Part shown: positions 18,631-29,034 of the stretch, one piece after another
Layout: each line of letters opens with the position of its first letter
Numbering within the stretch: the first letter of the stretch is position 1
DNA from: an uncultured Kocuria sp.
GTDB lineage: Bacteria; Actinomycetota; Actinomycetes; Actinomycetales; Micrococcaceae
Assembly: GCF_947500125.1 (NCBI RefSeq)
Contig: NZ_CANMRA010000005.1
Coordinates: 62,001-126,000, forward strand
Length of the DNA: 64,000 nt
Direction: 5' to 3'
The notes under the pieces: model-generated
Told to the model about the DNA's origin: nothing
The model's database searches: none
The model's input: the letters and a program-made list of their open reading frames with translations, nothing else
Made by a program: the position numbers and the translations under genes

Positions 18631-19263
18631 GTGACCTCCACTCCGTCCGCTCTCCACGACTCCCCCGCCGTGCCCCCCGGCCACGACCCCCGCGCCGACC
18701 GGCGCTGGGGACTCGTGGCGCTCGTGACGGCGGTCCTGGGCTTCTACGGCGCCGCCACACTGGTGTACGAACGGCTCCAGCTCTTCCTCGACGCCGGGCA
18801 CCGCACCAGCTGCGACATCAACTCGTGGCTGTCCTGCGGCACCGTGATGCGCACGCCGCAGGCGGAGGCCTTCGGCTTCCCCAACCCCTTCATCGGCATC
18901 GTGGCCTACGCGGTCGTCGTGGCCGTTGCGCTGGCGGTGCTGGCCGGGGGCCGGTTCGCCGCCTGGTACTGGTGGGGGCTGCAGCTCGGGGTGACCCTCG
19001 GCTGGGTCTTCGTGCTGTGGCTGTGGTGGCAGACCACGTTCGAGATCAACGCGCTGTGCCTGTACTGCATGCTCGTGTGGGTGATGCAGACCGTCCTGGT
19101 CGTGCACACCACGGCCCGCAATCTGCGCGCCGGGGTGCTGCCGGCGCCCCGCGGCGTGGCGCGCGCCGCCGAGCAGTGGGCGTGGTTCGTGTCGGCGGCC
19201 CTGCTCGTGCTGATCTTCGGGACGGTGCTCGTCCGGTTCGCCGGGGTCATCTTCCCGGCGTGA
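18631..19263 (+). CDS. Vitamin K epoxide reductase (VKOR) family protein
   Basis: Integral membrane oxidoreductase of 210 residues that reoxidises DsbA-like partners using quinone, for disulfide formation outside the membrane. The partner-facing cysteine pair is C61 and C69 (CDINSWLSCG), and the quinone-side CXXC is C143-C146 (CLYC). About four to five membrane helices are visible: residues 27-50, 88-107, 112-133, 138-160 and 186-208. There is no fused thioredoxin domain, so a separate DsbA-like partner must exist. Transcribed alone toward ndk, with a shared terminator between. Confidence 0.92.
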   Translation: MTSTPSALHDSPAVPPGHDPRADRRWGLVALVTAVLGFYGAATLVYERLQLFLDAGHRTSCDINSWLSCGTVMRTPQAEAFGFPNPFIGIVAYAVVVAVALAVLAGGRFAAWYWWGLQLGVTLGWVFVLWLWWQTTFEINALCLYCMLVWVMQTVLVVHTTARNLRAGVLPAPRGVARAAEQWAWFVSAALLVLIFGTVLVRFAGVIFPA

Positions 19264-19293
19264 TCCCCGCCGGTCCCGGGCACCGCCCGGACG

Positions 19294-19330
19294 CCGACGG
19301 CCTCCACCCGGACAGGGTGGAGGCCGTCGG
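19294..19330. terminator. Bidirectional terminator between VKOR gene and ndk
   Basis: Perfect 16-bp stem (19294-19309 with 19315-19330) and a 5-nt loop between convergent genes. Confidence 0.8.
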
Positions 19331-19347
19331 TCTCGGCGGAGCCGGTC

Positions 19348-19764
19348 TCAGGCGAACCAGATGCCGATCTCGCGCTCGGCGGACTCCGGGGAGTCGGAGC
19401 CGTGCACGAGGTTCTGCTGGACCGTCGAGCCCCAGTCCCGGCCGAGGTCGCCGCGGATCGTGCCCGGCGCGGCGGTGGTCGGCTCGGTGGTCCCGGCCAG
19501 GGACCGGAAGCCCTCGATCACTCGGTGGCCCTCGACGACGGCGGCCACGACCGGACCGCTCAGCATGAACTCGACGAGCGGCTCGTAGAACGGCTTCCCT
19601 TCGTGCTCCGCGTAGTGCTGCTCCAGCACCGAGCGCTCCGCGTGCAGCAGGCGCAGCTCGACGAGGCGGTAGCCCTTCGCCTCGATCCGGGCGAGGACCT
19701 CGCCGGTGAGGCCGCGGGCCACGCCGTCGGGCTTGACGAGGACGAGAGTGCGTTCCGTGGTCAT
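19348..19764 (-). CDS. ndk: Nucleoside diphosphate kinase
   Basis: Transfers gamma-phosphate between nucleoside tri- and diphosphates. Complete 138-residue protein. The phosphorylated histidine is H121 in QNLVHGSDS, and the N-terminal [13 protein letters not shown] and the IRGDLG motif are present. A strong ribosome site GGAAGGA lies 7 nt before the ATG, so this gene has a leader. It follows the DUF4233 gene by 43 nt and is probably the last gene of ileS-folC-DUF4233-ndk. Confidence 0.97.
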   Translation of the reverse strand: MTTERTLVLVKPDGVARGLTGEVLARIEAKGYRLVELRLLHAERSVLEQHYAEHEGKPFYEPLVEFMLSGPVVAAVVEGHRVIEGFRSLAGTTEPTTAAPGTIRGDLGRDWGSTVQQNLVHGSDSPESAEREIGIWFA

Positions 19765-19807
19765 GGGGGTCCTTCCGAGGTGGGGATCCGGGATGTCGGA
19801 GCCCAGC

Positions 19808-20242
19808 CTAGCCGTCCGGGTGCTCCCGCTCCCACTGCGCCTGGGCGGCGTCGCGGGCGGCGTTCTCCCGGTCCAGCCGCGCCCCGGTGCGCACGGCGTA
19901 CCACCAGGCGAGCACGGACAGCCCGCCCACGAAGAACATCGTGGGGAGCACGAAGCCCGTGGCCAGGAACACGACCTGCAGGACCCACCCGGCGGTGTAC
20001 CCCCAGGGCCGGCCCAGCACGGCGGGGGCCAGCCCCAGGAGCAGGGCGAGCGCGGTCCCGCCCGCCAGGAGCCCCGTCCGGGCCCCGTCCCCGAGCTCGC
20101 GGCCGAGCACCCCGTAGGCGGTGAGTGCCGCGAAGAACGCGATGAACGCCTCCATGACCAGCACGGAGGAGGCGAACATGGTGCGGATCGAGCGCCGCCG
20201 CCCGGGGCGCCGCTCGCGCTGGGCTCTGGTCATGCGTGCCAC
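19808..20242 (-). CDS. DUF4233 family membrane protein
   Basis: A 144-residue protein with four hydrophobic segments (about residues 25-45, 56-75, 81-101 and 103-118) between a basic N-terminus (RERRPGRRR) and a charged C-terminus ending EREHPDG. It lies 55 nt downstream of folC and upstream of ndk, the standard actinobacterial location of DUF4233. Function unknown; the association with folC suggests, but does not show, a folate- or envelope-related role. Confidence 0.8.
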   Translation of the reverse strand: MARMTRAQRERRPGRRRSIRTMFASSVLVMEAFIAFFAALTAYGVLGRELGDGARTGLLAGGTALALLLGLAPAVLGRPWGYTAGWVLQVVFLATGFVLPTMFFVGGLSVLAWWYAVRTGARLDRENAARDAAQAQWEREHPDG

Positions 20243-20297
20243 GTGGGACGGGTCCTCTCCTGCGGGTGGTGCGGTCGGTGCGGGGCGCGGCGCACGC

Positions 20298-21671
20298 TCA
20301 CAGCCCCAGCAGCGTGCGGGCCTCGCCGACCACGGTGATCGAGCCCGTGACCAGCACGGCGCCGTCGAACTCCGGGCGGGCGGCGGCGTCCTGGACGGCC
20401 TCGGTCATCGCGTCGTCGAGCTGGGGCACGGCGTGGACCACGTCCTCCGGGAAGCCGAGGTCCACGGCGAGCTCCAGGAGCTCCTGCGGGTCGACTGCCC
20501 GCGGCGACGAGGACCGGGTGAACCAGAACTCGGTGTGGAACTCCTCGTACTCGTCCAGCAGGACCCGCAGCATCGCCTCGGCGTCCTTCTCCCGGAGCAC
20601 GCCCACCACGAGATTGAGCTTCCCGAACGTGAAGGCCTCCTTGAGGGCGGCCGCCGCGGCCGTGAGACCGTGCGGGTTGTGCGCGGCGTCGAGGACCACG
20701 GGGGGCGCCTTGCGGGCCAGCTCCAGCCGCCCGGGGGACTCGACGGCGCCCAGTCCCGTGCGGACCAGCTCGGGGTTGAGCTCCTTGTCGCCGCCGCCCA
20801 GGAACGCCTCCACGGCGGCGACGGCCAGCGCGGCGTTCTCCGCCTGGTGCGCACCGAACAGCGGCAGCAGGACCTCGGGGTACCGCCCGGCCAGGCCCTG
20901 CAGGGCGAGCACCTGCCCGCCCACGGCCGTGGCGCGGGCCTCCACGCCGAACTCGACGCCGCCGAAGCGGAACGGGATCCCGAGCTCCCGGGCCCGGGCG
21001 AGCAGCACCCCGGCGGCCTCCGGGTCCTGCGCGGCGGAGACGAGGAACCCGCCCGGCTTGAGGATCCCGGCCTTCTCCGCGGCGATCTCCGCGAGCGTGT
21101 CGCCGAGCATGTCGGTGTGGTCGAGGTCGACGGGCGTGACCACGGAGACCACGGCGTCGGCCACGTTCGTGGCGTCCCAGGAACCCCCGATGCCCACCTC
21201 CAGGACGACGACGTCGACCGGCGCGTCCGCGAAGACCGCGAACGCGAGCGCCGTGACGGTCTCGAAGTAGCTGAGCCGGGGCTCGCCCCGCTCGGCCAGC
21301 TCGGCGTCCACGAAGCCGAGGTACGGGGCGATCTCGCCGTACACCCGCACGAACGTGTCGTCGTCCACGGGCGCGCCGTCCACGCTGATCCGCTCGGTGA
21401 CCCGGGAGAGGTGGGGGCTCGTGAAGCGGCCCACCCGCAGGTCGTGGGCGAGCAGCAGGGCCTCGACCATCCGCGCGGTCGAGGTCTTGCCGTTCGTCCC
21501 GGTCAGGTGGATCACCGGGGCGGCGCGCTGCGGCTCGCCCAGGACCTCCATGGCGCGCCGCATCGCGTCCAGGCGCGGCGCCATCCGGTTCTCGGGGGCG
21601 CGCTCGAGCAGCCGGGCGTAGACCTCCTCGACGGTCGCCGCGCCGCCGGCCTCCGCGAACGGGGCGCTCAT
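20298..21671 (-). CDS. folC: Folylpolyglutamate / dihydrofolate synthase FolC
   Basis: Mur-ligase-fold enzyme that adds glutamate to dihydropteroate and/or tetrahydrofolate. It is 457 aa. The ATP-binding motif [16 protein letters not shown] lies near residue 55, followed by [24 protein letters not shown] and DLDHTDMLG. The C-terminal ligand domain has [10 protein letters not shown]. The start is ATG 21671, which overlaps the ileS stop (ATGA), so it is translationally coupled to ileS. A much longer reading frame open through ileS is a shadow. Confidence 0.95.
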   Translation of the reverse strand: MSAPFAEAGGAATVEEVYARLLERAPENRMAPRLDAMRRAMEVLGEPQRAAPVIHLTGTNGKTSTARMVEALLLAHDLRVGRFTSPHLSRVTERISVDGAPVDDDTFVRVYGEIAPYLGFVDAELAERGEPRLSYFETVTALAFAVFADAPVDVVVLEVGIGGSWDATNVADAVVSVVTPVDLDHTDMLGDTLAEIAAEKAGILKPGGFLVSAAQDPEAAGVLLARARELGIPFRFGGVEFGVEARATAVGGQVLALQGLAGRYPEVLLPLFGAHQAENAALAVAAVEAFLGGGDKELNPELVRTGLGAVESPGRLELARKAPPVVLDAAHNPHGLTAAAAALKEAFTFGKLNLVVGVLREKDAEAMLRVLLDEYEEFHTEFWFTRSSSPRAVDPQELLELAVDLGFPEDVVHAVPQLDDAMTEAVQDAAARPEFDGAVLVTGSITVVGEARTLLGL

Positions 21672-24600
21672 GCCTGCACCGCCCCGGCGTCGGCCGAGGG
21701 ACCCGCGGAGGTGCCCGCGGAGACCCCGGTCGGGGCGCCCACGACGGACACGGTCACGGACGGCTCGCCCACGCGCAGCTCGAGCTCCGCGGAGAGCGTC
21801 TCGCCGGCCACGAGCCCGCGGTTGGCCTCGAGCGCGGCGACCGTCCGCTCGTCGGCGGTGACGACGGTGCGGATCCGGTCGGAGACCTGGAGGGAGGCGT
21901 CCTTGCGGGCCTGCTGGATCGCCCGGACCATGTCCCGGGCGGTGCCCTCGGCCTCGAGCTCCGGGGTGAGGTCGGTGTCCAGGACGAGGAACCCCCCGCC
22001 GGGCAGGACGGTCACGGCGCGGGACCCGGCCTCGGCGTCCTGCGCCACGACGGTCTCGAGCTCGTACTCGCCCTCCTGGAGCACCGTTCCGCCGGCGGTG
22101 ACGGTGCCGTCCTCCGCGGTGGACCAGTCCCCCGCCTTGGCGGCCTTGATGACGGCCTGCACGCCCTTGCCCAGGCGCGGGCCCGCGGCGCGGGCGTTGA
22201 CCTTGAGCTGCTGGGAGATGCCGAACTGCTCCGCGGAGGCCTCGGCGGCGTCGAGCAGGGTCACGGACTTGAGGTTCAGCTCGTCCGCGACGATGCGCTC
22301 GAAGGTGCCCGCGAGCTCGTCGCCCCCGGGCACCACCACGGTCATGCCGGCCAGCGGCTGGCGCACGCGCAGCTGGTGGGCCTTGCGCAGCGCGGAACCG
22401 TTGGAGCAGATCGTGCGGGTCGTCTCCATGCGCGCCACCAGGCCGGCCTCGGCGGGGAACAGCGAGGCGTCCGGCCAGTCCGTCAGGTGCACCGAGCGCC
22501 CGGCGGTCAGCCCGCGCCAGATCTCCTCCGCGGCCAGGGGCAGCAGCGGGGCGGCCACCCGGCAGACGGTCTCCAGGCACGTGTACAGCACGTCGAAGGC
22601 GACGGTGTCCTCGTCGAAGAACCGGTCGCGGGAACGGCGCACGTACCAGTTGGTCAGCGTGTCCATGTAGGAGCGCAGGTGCTCCGCGGCGCCCGAGACG
22701 TCGTAGCGGTCGAAGGCGTCCTGCACGTCCGTCACGAGCCGGCCGGTGGCGGCGAGCACGAAGCGGTCCATGACGTTCTCGGACTCGTGGCGGGTCCGCG
22801 CCTCGTAGCCGGCGCCGCCGTTCGCGGCGTTCGTGTAGAGGCCGAAGAAGTGGTACACGTTCCACAGCGGCAGCATCATCTGGCGCACGCCGTCGCGGAT
22901 GCCCTGCTCGGTGACGACCAGGTTCCCGCCGCGCAGGATGGGGCTGGACATCAGGAACCAGCGCATCGCGTCGGCGCCGTCCCGGTCCAGGACCTCGTTG
23001 ACGTCCGGGTAGTTGCGCAGGGACTTCGACATCTTCTGCCCGTCCGAGCCCAGCACGATGCCGTGGCTGATGACGTTGCGGAACGCGGGCCGGTCGAACA
23101 GCGCGGTGGCCAGGATGTGCAGCGTGTAGAACCAGCCGCGGGTCTGCCCGATGTACTCCACGATGAAGTCGCCCGGGTTGTGGGTCTCGAACCACTCCCG
23201 GTTCTCCATCGGATAGTGCACCTGCGCGTAGGGCATCGACCCGGAGTCGAACCACACGTCGAGCACCTCGGGCACGCGCCGCATCGTGGAGCGGCCGGTC
23301 GGGTCGTCGGGGTTCGGGCGGGTCAGCTCGTCGATCCACGGCCGGTGCAGGTCGACCTCGCCGCGGTCGTTGACGGGGAGCCGGCCGAAGTCGGCCTCCA
23401 GCTCGGCGAGGGAGCCGTAGACGTCGCGCCGAGGGTGCTCGGGGTCGTCGGACTCCCAGACCGGGATGGGGGAGCCCCAGTACCGGTTGCGGGAGATCGA
23501 CCAGTCGCGGGCGTTCTCCAGCCACTTGCCGAACTGTCCGTCCTTGACGTTTTCCGGGATCCAGTTGATCTGCTGGTTGAGCTCGACCATCCGCTCCTTG
23601 ATCCGGGTGACCTCCACGAACCAGGAGGACACGGCGCGGTAGATGAGCGGGTTGCGGCAGCGCCAGCAGTGCGGGTACGGGTGCTCGTAGGTGGCCTGCC
23701 GGACCAGCCGGTCCTGCGCCCTGAGGTCCCGGATCACCGTGCGGGCCACGTCCTTGTCGAAGACGTTGCGCCCGGCGATCCCCGCCAGGGGCGCGCCCGG
23801 GGCGAGCCGCTCGTCCTCGAAGAGCCGGTAGAAGACCCCGGACTCGTCGAGGGAGAGCACCACCGGGATGTCGTAGCGGGCGCAGACGTTCTGGTCGTCC
23901 TCGCCGTAGGCGGGCGCCTGGTGCACCAGCCCGGTGCCGTCGGTCGTGGTGACGTAGTCGGCCACGACGAACTGCCAGGAGGTGGCCGTGCCGAAGCGTT
24001 CGGCGTCGGCGAAGTAGTCCCACAGCCGCTGGTAGCGCAGCCCCTCGAGGTCCGCTCCGGGGTGCCGGGCGGTCACGGCCGCGGCCGCGGCCGCCGCCGG
24101 GTCCTCGGCCTCGCCCCAGCCGAGGTCCTTGGCGTAGGCGCCCAGCAGCTCCTCGGCGACCAGGAAGCGCCGGCCCGCGAGCTCGCCGCCGCCGGGGACC
24201 ACGGCGTAGACGATCTCCGGGCCCACGGCGATCGCCTGGTTGGTCGGCAGCGTCCAGGGCGTGGTGGTCCAGGCGAGGGCCTCGACCCCGGCGAGCTCGG
24301 CGGCCAGCTCGGGCCGGACCGCCCACGAGGCGTCGTCGAGCACGGGGAACGTGACGGTGACGGTCTGGTCCTGGCGGTCCTGGTAGACGTCGTCGTCCAT
24401 CCGCAGCTCGTGGTTGGACAGCGGGGTCTCGTCCTTCCAGCAGTAGGGCAGTACGCGGTAGCCGGAGTAGACGAGGCCCTTGTCGTCGAGGGCCTTGAAC
24501 GCCGCGACGACGGACTCCATGTAGTCCGGGTTGAGGGTCTTGTAGTCGTTGTCGAAGTCGACCCAGCGGGCCTGGCGGGTGACGTAGTCCTGCCACTCGG

Positions 24601-25048
24601 AGGCGTACTTCATCACGGAGGACCGGCAGGCGTCGTTGAACGCCGCGACGCCCATCCGCTCGATCTCCTGCTTGTCCGCCATCCCGAGCTGCTTCATCGC
24701 CTCGAGCTCGGCGGGCAGGCCGTGGGTGTCCCAGCCGAAGCGGCGCTCCACCCGGCGGCCCTGCTGGGTCTGGTAGCGGGCCACGAGGTCCTTGACGTAG
24801 CCCGTGAGGAGGTGGCCGTAGTGCGGCAGGCCGTTGGCGAAGGGCGGGCCGTCGTAGAACACGAACTCGTTGGAGCCGTCCCGGCCGGGGTCGCGCTGGT
24901 CCACGCTGGCCTGGAACGTGCGGTCCTGCGCCCAGTAGGCGAGGACGCGCTCCTCGACGGCCGGGAACGCGGGCGCCGCGGGAACGCCGCGGGCCGCGGG
25001 GTCGGTGGTCGCCTTGGGGTAGACGGGCTGGTCTGACACGGGGTCCAT
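21668..25048 (-). CDS. ileS: Isoleucyl-tRNA synthetase
   Basis: Class I synthetase of 1126 residues, including editing and anticodon-binding domains. The HIGH motif appears as HYGH ([11 protein letters not shown]) near residue 77 and KMSKS as QKMSKSLRN near 671. Length and lack of an evident C-terminal zinc-binding finger fit the eukaryote-like IleRS common in actinobacteria. The ATG at 25048 has GAGG directly adjacent. GTG 25039 (VSDQPVYPK) has 9 nt spacing and may be the true start. A T-box leader precedes it, so expression should follow uncharged tRNA-Ile, carrying folC along. Confidence 0.96.
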   Translation of the reverse strand: MDPVSDQPVYPKATTDPAARGVPAAPAFPAVEERVLAYWAQDRTFQASVDQRDPGRDGSNEFVFYDGPPFANGLPHYGHLLTGYVKDLVARYQTQQGRRVERRFGWDTHGLPAELEAMKQLGMADKQEIERMGVAAFNDACRSSVMKYASEWQDYVTRQARWVDFDNDYKTLNPDYMESVVAAFKALDDKGLVYSGYRVLPYCWKDETPLSNHELRMDDDVYQDRQDQTVTVTFPVLDDASWAVRPELAAELAGVEALAWTTTPWTLPTNQAIAVGPEIVYAVVPGGGELAGRRFLVAEELLGAYAKDLGWGEAEDPAAAAAAAVTARHPGADLEGLRYQRLWDYFADAERFGTATSWQFVVADYVTTTDGTGLVHQAPAYGEDDQNVCARYDIPVVLSLDESGVFYRLFEDERLAPGAPLAGIAGRNVFDKDVARTVIRDLRAQDRLVRQATYEHPYPHCWRCRNPLIYRAVSSWFVEVTRIKERMVELNQQINWIPENVKDGQFGKWLENARDWSISRNRYWGSPIPVWESDDPEHPRRDVYGSLAELEADFGRLPVNDRGEVDLHRPWIDELTRPNPDDPTGRSTMRRVPEVLDVWFDSGSMPYAQVHYPMENREWFETHNPGDFIVEYIGQTRGWFYTLHILATALFDRPAFRNVISHGIVLGSDGQKMSKSLRNYPDVNEVLDRDGADAMRWFLMSSPILRGGNLVVTEQGIRDGVRQMMLPLWNVYHFFGLYTNAANGGAGYEARTRHESENVMDRFVLAATGRLVTDVQDAFDRYDVSGAAEHLRSYMDTLTNWYVRRSRDRFFDEDTVAFDVLYTCLETVCRVAAPLLPLAAEEIWRGLTAGRSVHLTDWPDASLFPAEAGLVARMETTRTICSNGSALRKAHQLRVRQPLAGMTVVVPGGDELAGTFERIVADELNLKSVTLLDAAEASAEQFGISQQLKVNARAAGPRLGKGVQAVIKAAKAGDWSTAEDGTVTAGGTVLQEGEYELETVVAQDAEAGSRAVTVLPGGGFLVLDTDLTPELEAEGTARDMVRAIQQARKDASLQVSDRIRTVVTADERTVAALEANRGLVAGETLSAELELRVGEPSVTVSVVGAPTGVSAGTSAGPSADAGAVQA

Positions 25049-25094
25049 CCTCGTTCTGACGTCGGTGCTGCTCGTGCGGGTCAGGGTGCAAGGA

Positions 25095-25290
25095 CGCTGC
25101 CGGCCGGTCGCCCGGGGCGGAACGCGGTACCACCTCGCTTGCGTCCCGGTCCCCGGGGGGACGCAGGCCGCCGCTCGTGACTGCTGTGACGGGCTTACCC
25201 GTTCGGTTCTACTGGGGCGCTCCCCTCGGCGGGTCGGGCCTGTTCTTCCGAAGGCTCCCCGGTGATGGCCGGATCGACGCCGCGATGACT
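25095..25290 (-). promoter_or_regulatory. T-box leader, Ile specifier
   Basis: On the minus strand the T-box core TGGTACCGCG lies at 25132-25123 inside GAGGTGGTACCGCG. Upstream is a short stem I with GGCCATCACCGGGGAGC; the specifier triplet ATC (25266-25264) reads isoleucine. CTTCGGAAGAACAGG follows. The short stem I and the absence of a terminator before ileS match the translational T-boxes known for actinobacterial ileS. Confidence 0.93.
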
Positions 25291-25296
25291 GCCCCC

Positions 25297-25302
25297 ATCT
25301 TA
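25297..25302 (-). promoter_or_regulatory. -10 box of ileS T-box transcript
   Basis: TAAGAT on the minus strand about 30 nt before the specifier stem. No good -35. Confidence 0.45.
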
Positions 25303-25382
25303 ACCCACCCGGGAGCGCACCGAGGTCGCGGCCGTCGGCGACCGGGCGCGTCCCCGTGGCCGGCAGCCGCGATCTCGCGGGG

Positions 25383-26162
25383 CTACGAGCGGCGGATCAG
25401 CTTGTGCGGGGCCGCCTGGGCCACGGGCTTGATGGTCACGGTGTCGAGGTCCACGTGGTGGGGCAGATTCACCGCGAACGCGCACACCTGGGCGACGTCC
25501 TCCGCGGTGAGGGGCTTGTCGACGCCCGCGTAGACCTTCTCCGCGGCCTGCTGGTCCCCGCCGAGGCGGTTGAGGGAGAACTCCGGGGTGTGCACCAGGC
25601 CGGGGGCGATCTCGACGACGCGCACGTTGTGCTCGGCCTCCTCGAGCCGCAGCACCTCCGTCAGGGCCCGCTCGGCGTACTTCGCGGCGTTGTAGCCGCC
25701 GCCGCCCTCGTAGGCCCGGTGCGCCGCGAGGGACGTGAGGTTCAGGACGGTGCCCTCGCCGTTCTCGCGCAGGGCGGGGAGGAAGGCCCGGGTCAGGCGC
25801 ATGGTGCCGAGCACGTTGACCTGGTACATCCACTCCCAGTCCTCGGTGCCGGCGTCGGCCACCCGGTCGGTGCCGCGGGCGCCGCCGGAGATGTTGAGCA
25901 GCGCGTCCACGCGGCCCTGCTCCTCCAGCACCTGGTCCCGGAGGGCCTCGACGTCCGCGTCCGAGGTGATGTCGCACGGGGCGGGGATGGCCCCGGTCTC
26001 CCGGGCCAGCGCCTCGAGGCGCTCGGCGCGGCGGGCCACCGCGTAGACGGTCCAGCCGCTGCGCCGCAGCTCGCGCGCGGTGGCCTCCCCGATGCCGGTC
26101 GACGCGCCGGTGACGACGGCGACCCTGCCGGTGTGCGTGTTCGAGCTCTGCTGATCGGTCAT
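25383..26162 (-). CDS. SDR family NAD(P)-dependent oxidoreductase
   Basis: Classical short-chain dehydrogenase of 259 residues. The cofactor motif TGASTGIG is at 19-26, and the catalytic S144, Y157 and K161 (YNAAK) are present. The N[VIL]LG-type structural Asn lies near 116. R44-R45 after the second strand suggest NADP(H) preference. Resemblance is to YdfG-like enzymes acting on small hydroxy acids; the actual substrate cannot be told. It is divergent from valS, with TAGCGT ending 6 nt before the ATG, so it is probably leaderless. Confidence 0.85.
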   Translation of the reverse strand: MTDQQSSNTHTGRVAVVTGASTGIGEATARELRRSGWTVYAVARRAERLEALARETGAIPAPCDITSDADVEALRDQVLEEQGRVDALLNISGGARGTDRVADAGTEDWEWMYQVNVLGTMRLTRAFLPALRENGEGTVLNLTSLAAHRAYEGGGGYNAAKYAERALTEVLRLEEAEHNVRVVEIAPGLVHTPEFSLNRLGGDQQAAEKVYAGVDKPLTAEDVAQVCAFAVNLPHHVDLDTVTIKPVAQAAPHKLIRRS

Positions 26163-26168
26163 GTCCCC

Positions 26169-26174
26169 ACGCTA
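26169..26174 (-). promoter_or_regulatory. -10 box TAGCGT, leaderless arrangement (SDR gene)
   Basis: The hexamer on the minus strand ends 6 nt before ATG 26162. Confidence 0.5.
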
Positions 26175-26246
26175 GCCGGGCGCCGGGCACCGCCCAAGCA
26201 CCGGGGCGTCGGGGCGCGCACCGGGGCTCGTGAGAGACTGGTCCGC

Positions 26247-28907
26247 ATGGCTGACAACACGCAGGGCACAGACACGCCCGGAACCGCACCGGAGACCACG
26301 CCCGCCACGACGCCCGTGACCGTTCCCGAGAAGCCCGCGCTGGAGGGACTCGAGCAGAAGTACGCGCGGAAGTGGCGCGAGGAGGGCACGTTCGCGTTCG
26401 ACGAGGACACGACCCGCGAGCAGGTCTACTCGATCGACACTCCCCCGCCGACCGCGTCCGGCTCCCTGCACGTCGGCCACATGTTCTCCTACACGCAGAC
26501 CGACGTGATCGCCCGGTTCCAGCGGATGCGCGGCAAGAACGTCTTCTACCCGCTGGGCTGGGACGACAACGGCCTGCCCACCGAGCGCCGCGTGCAGAAC
26601 TACTACGGCGTGCGCTGCGACCCCACCCGGCCCTACGTCGAGGGCTACCGCCCGCCGGAGAAGCCGGCGAAGAACCAGCGCGACTGGGACGTGGTGTCCC
26701 GCCGGAACTTCATCGAGCTGTGCGAGGAGCTGGCCGTCGAGGACGAGAAGGTCTTCGAGCACCTGTTCTCCACCCTGGGCCTGTCCGTGGACTGGACCCG
26801 CACCTACCGCACCATCGACGCCCGCTCCCGGGCGGTCTCCCAGCGGGCCTTCCTCCAGGACCTGGAGGCCGGCAACGCCTACATGGCCGAGGCCCCCACC
26901 CTGTGGGACGTCACCTTCCGCACGGCCGTCGCCCAGGCCGAGCTCGAGGACCGGGAGCGCGAGGGCACCTACCACCGCGTCGCCTTCCACCGTCCCGACG
27001 GCGAGCCGGTGCACATCGAGACCACCCGCCCCGAGCTGCTGCCCGCGTGCGTGGCCCTCGTGGCCCACCCCGACGACGAGCGCTACCAGCCGCTGTTCGG
27101 CACCACGGTGCGCTCCCCGCTGTTCGACGTCGAGGTCGAGGTCCGGGCGCACCCGCTGGCCAAGCCGGACAAGGGATCGGGGATCGCCATGATCTGCACG
27201 TTCGGCGACCTCACCGACGTCACCTGGTGGCGGGAGCTGGACCTGCCGACCCGCGCGCTGATCGGCCGTGACGGCCGCTTCGCGAGCGAGACCCCCGAGT
27301 GGATCGCCGCGGGCGCCCCGGCCGAGCGCTACGCGGAGGTGGCCGGCAAGACGGTGTTCTCCGCCCAGCAGGCCGTCGTCGAGATGCTCCGCGCGTCCGG
27401 GGACCTGGCGGGCGAGCCCCGGAAGGTCATGCACCCGGTGAACTTCTACGAGAAGGGCGACAAGCCCCTCGAGGTCGTCACCTCCCGGCAGTGGTACATC
27501 CGCAACGGGGGCCGCGACGCCGACCGGCGCGAGGCGCTGCTCGGGCGCGGACGCGAGATGGACTGGCACCCCGCGTTCATGCGCTCCCGGTACGAGAACT
27601 GGATCGAGGGCCTCCACGGTGACTGGCTGATCTCCCGCCAGCGGTTCTTCGGGGTGCCGTTCCCCGTCTGGTACCGGCTCGACGGCGACGGCAACCCGGA
27701 CTACGACGCCCCCGTCCTGCCCTCCCCCGACCAGCTGCCCGTGGACCCGGCCGCCGACCCGGCCCCCGGCTTCGACGAGTCCCAGCGGGACCGGCCGAAC
27801 GGCTTCACGGGCGACCCGGACGTGCTCGACACCTGGGCCACGTCCTCGCTGACCCCCCAGATCGCCACGGGCTGGGCGTTCGACGAGCAGCTGCACGCCA
27901 ACACCTTCCCCATGGACCTCCGGCCCCAGGGCCACGACATCATCCGGACCTGGCTGTTCTCCACGGTGGTGCGCTCCGAGTCGCTGGCCGGCACGGTGCC
28001 CTGGACCAACACCGCGCTCTCCGGGTGGATCCTCGACCCGGACCGCAAGAAGATGTCCAAGTCCAAGGGTAACGTGGTGGTCCCCACCGAGGTGCTCGAG
28101 AACTACGGGGCCGACGCGGTGCGCTACTGGGCCGCCTCCGCCCGCCTGGGCGCGGACACCGCCTACGACGAGGGGCAGATGAAGATCGGCCGCCGGCTGG
28201 CCATCAAGCTGCTCAACGCCTCGAAGTTCGTCCTCGCCCAGGGCGTCACGGAGGCCTCCGTGCTCGGCGCCGGGGCGTCCGCGGACGTCGTGACCGACGC
28301 CGTCGACCGGGCGCTGCTCGCCCAGCTGGCCACGGTCGTGGAGCGCGCCACCGCTGCCTTCCGGGACTACGAGTACGCCCGGGCCCTGCAGCTCACCGAA
28401 CAGTTCTTCTGGACCTTCACCGACGACTACGTCGAGCTCGTCAAGGACCGCGCCTACGGCGCCCGCGGGGAGGCCGCGCAGGCGTCCGTGCACGCCGCGC
28501 TCGCCACGACCCTCGACGCGCTGCTGCGGCTGTTCGCCCCCGTCCTGCCGTTCGCCACGGACGAGGTCTGGTCCTGGTGGCGCTCCGGCTCCGTGCACCG
28601 GGCGGCCTGGCCGGGCGTCGAGAGCTTCGCGGACGCCGTGACCGACGCCGACCCGGAGGTGCTCACAACCGTGGGCGAGGCCCTCTCCGGGCTGCGCAAG
28701 GCCAAGTCGGAGGCCAAGGTCAAGCAGCGCACCGAGGTGCGCTCGGCGACCATCACGGCCGCAGCCGAGGACGTGGCCCGCCTCGAGGCGGGACTCGGCG
28801 ACCTCAAGGCCGCGGGCAACGCCGCGGAGCTGGTGCTGGTCGCCGGGCCGGAGGGCCTGGCCGTGCGCGACGTCGAGCTCGTCCCCGCGGAGGAGCCGGC
28901 CCGGTAG
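26247..28907 (+). CDS. valS: Valyl-tRNA synthetase
   Basis: Class I synthetase of 886 residues that charges tRNA-Val and edits threonine. HIGH appears as HVGH in SGSLHVGHMFSY near residue 75 and KMSKS as KKMSKSKGN near 599. The first 25 residues are a Thr/Pro-rich extension. The GSGIAMICTFGD segment belongs to the editing domain. The long C-terminal coiled-coil arm of E. coli ValRS is short here. The start is ATG 26247 by homology; the frame is open far upstream, opposite the SDR gene. GAGACT ends 7 nt before the ATG. It is transcribed alone and ends at a very strong palindrome. Confidence 0.95.
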   Translation: MADNTQGTDTPGTAPETTPATTPVTVPEKPALEGLEQKYARKWREEGTFAFDEDTTREQVYSIDTPPPTASGSLHVGHMFSYTQTDVIARFQRMRGKNVFYPLGWDDNGLPTERRVQNYYGVRCDPTRPYVEGYRPPEKPAKNQRDWDVVSRRNFIELCEELAVEDEKVFEHLFSTLGLSVDWTRTYRTIDARSRAVSQRAFLQDLEAGNAYMAEAPTLWDVTFRTAVAQAELEDREREGTYHRVAFHRPDGEPVHIETTRPELLPACVALVAHPDDERYQPLFGTTVRSPLFDVEVEVRAHPLAKPDKGSGIAMICTFGDLTDVTWWRELDLPTRALIGRDGRFASETPEWIAAGAPAERYAEVAGKTVFSAQQAVVEMLRASGDLAGEPRKVMHPVNFYEKGDKPLEVVTSRQWYIRNGGRDADRREALLGRGREMDWHPAFMRSRYENWIEGLHGDWLISRQRFFGVPFPVWYRLDGDGNPDYDAPVLPSPDQLPVDPAADPAPGFDESQRDRPNGFTGDPDVLDTWATSSLTPQIATGWAFDEQLHANTFPMDLRPQGHDIIRTWLFSTVVRSESLAGTVPWTNTALSGWILDPDRKKMSKSKGNVVVPTEVLENYGADAVRYWAASARLGADTAYDEGQMKIGRRLAIKLLNASKFVLAQGVTEASVLGAGASADVVTDAVDRALLAQLATVVERATAAFRDYEYARALQLTEQFFWTFTDDYVELVKDRAYGARGEAAQASVHAALATTLDALLRLFAPVLPFATDEVWSWWRSGSVHRAAWPGVESFADAVTDADPEVLTTVGEALSGLRKAKSEAKVKQRTEVRSATITAAAEDVARLEAGLGDLKAAGNAAELVLVAGPEGLAVRDVELVPAEEPAR

Positions 28908-28954
28908 CCCCGCGGGGCCCGCACCCTGAGGGCACGCACCACGAGGACACGCAC

Positions 28955-28992
28955 CACGAGGGCCCGGCCGCCGCGGCGGCCGGGCCCTCGTG
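28955..28992. terminator. Bidirectional terminator valS / DsbA-like gene
   Basis: A perfect 38-nt palindrome centred on ccgcgg, beginning cacgagggcccgg. It lies between convergent genes and is preceded by short direct repeats of gcaccacgagg. Confidence 0.75.
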
Positions 28993-29034
28993 CCGTCCCG
29001 GCGGGGCCGGGCGGGCGAGCGTCGGGGAAAGGGG

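Noticed and set aside
20298-25133. One continuous 1611-codon frame spanning ileS and folC on the minus strand, as if a fusion
   Set aside because: Only its last 457 codons are FolC. The rest is an alternate frame of ileS, which itself is intact in the correct frame and ends with an ATGA overlap at folC.
25356-26246. A 297-residue N-terminal extension of ValRS
   Set aside because: The frame is merely open opposite the SDR gene. Homologous ValRS sequence and a plausible promoter start at ATG 26247.
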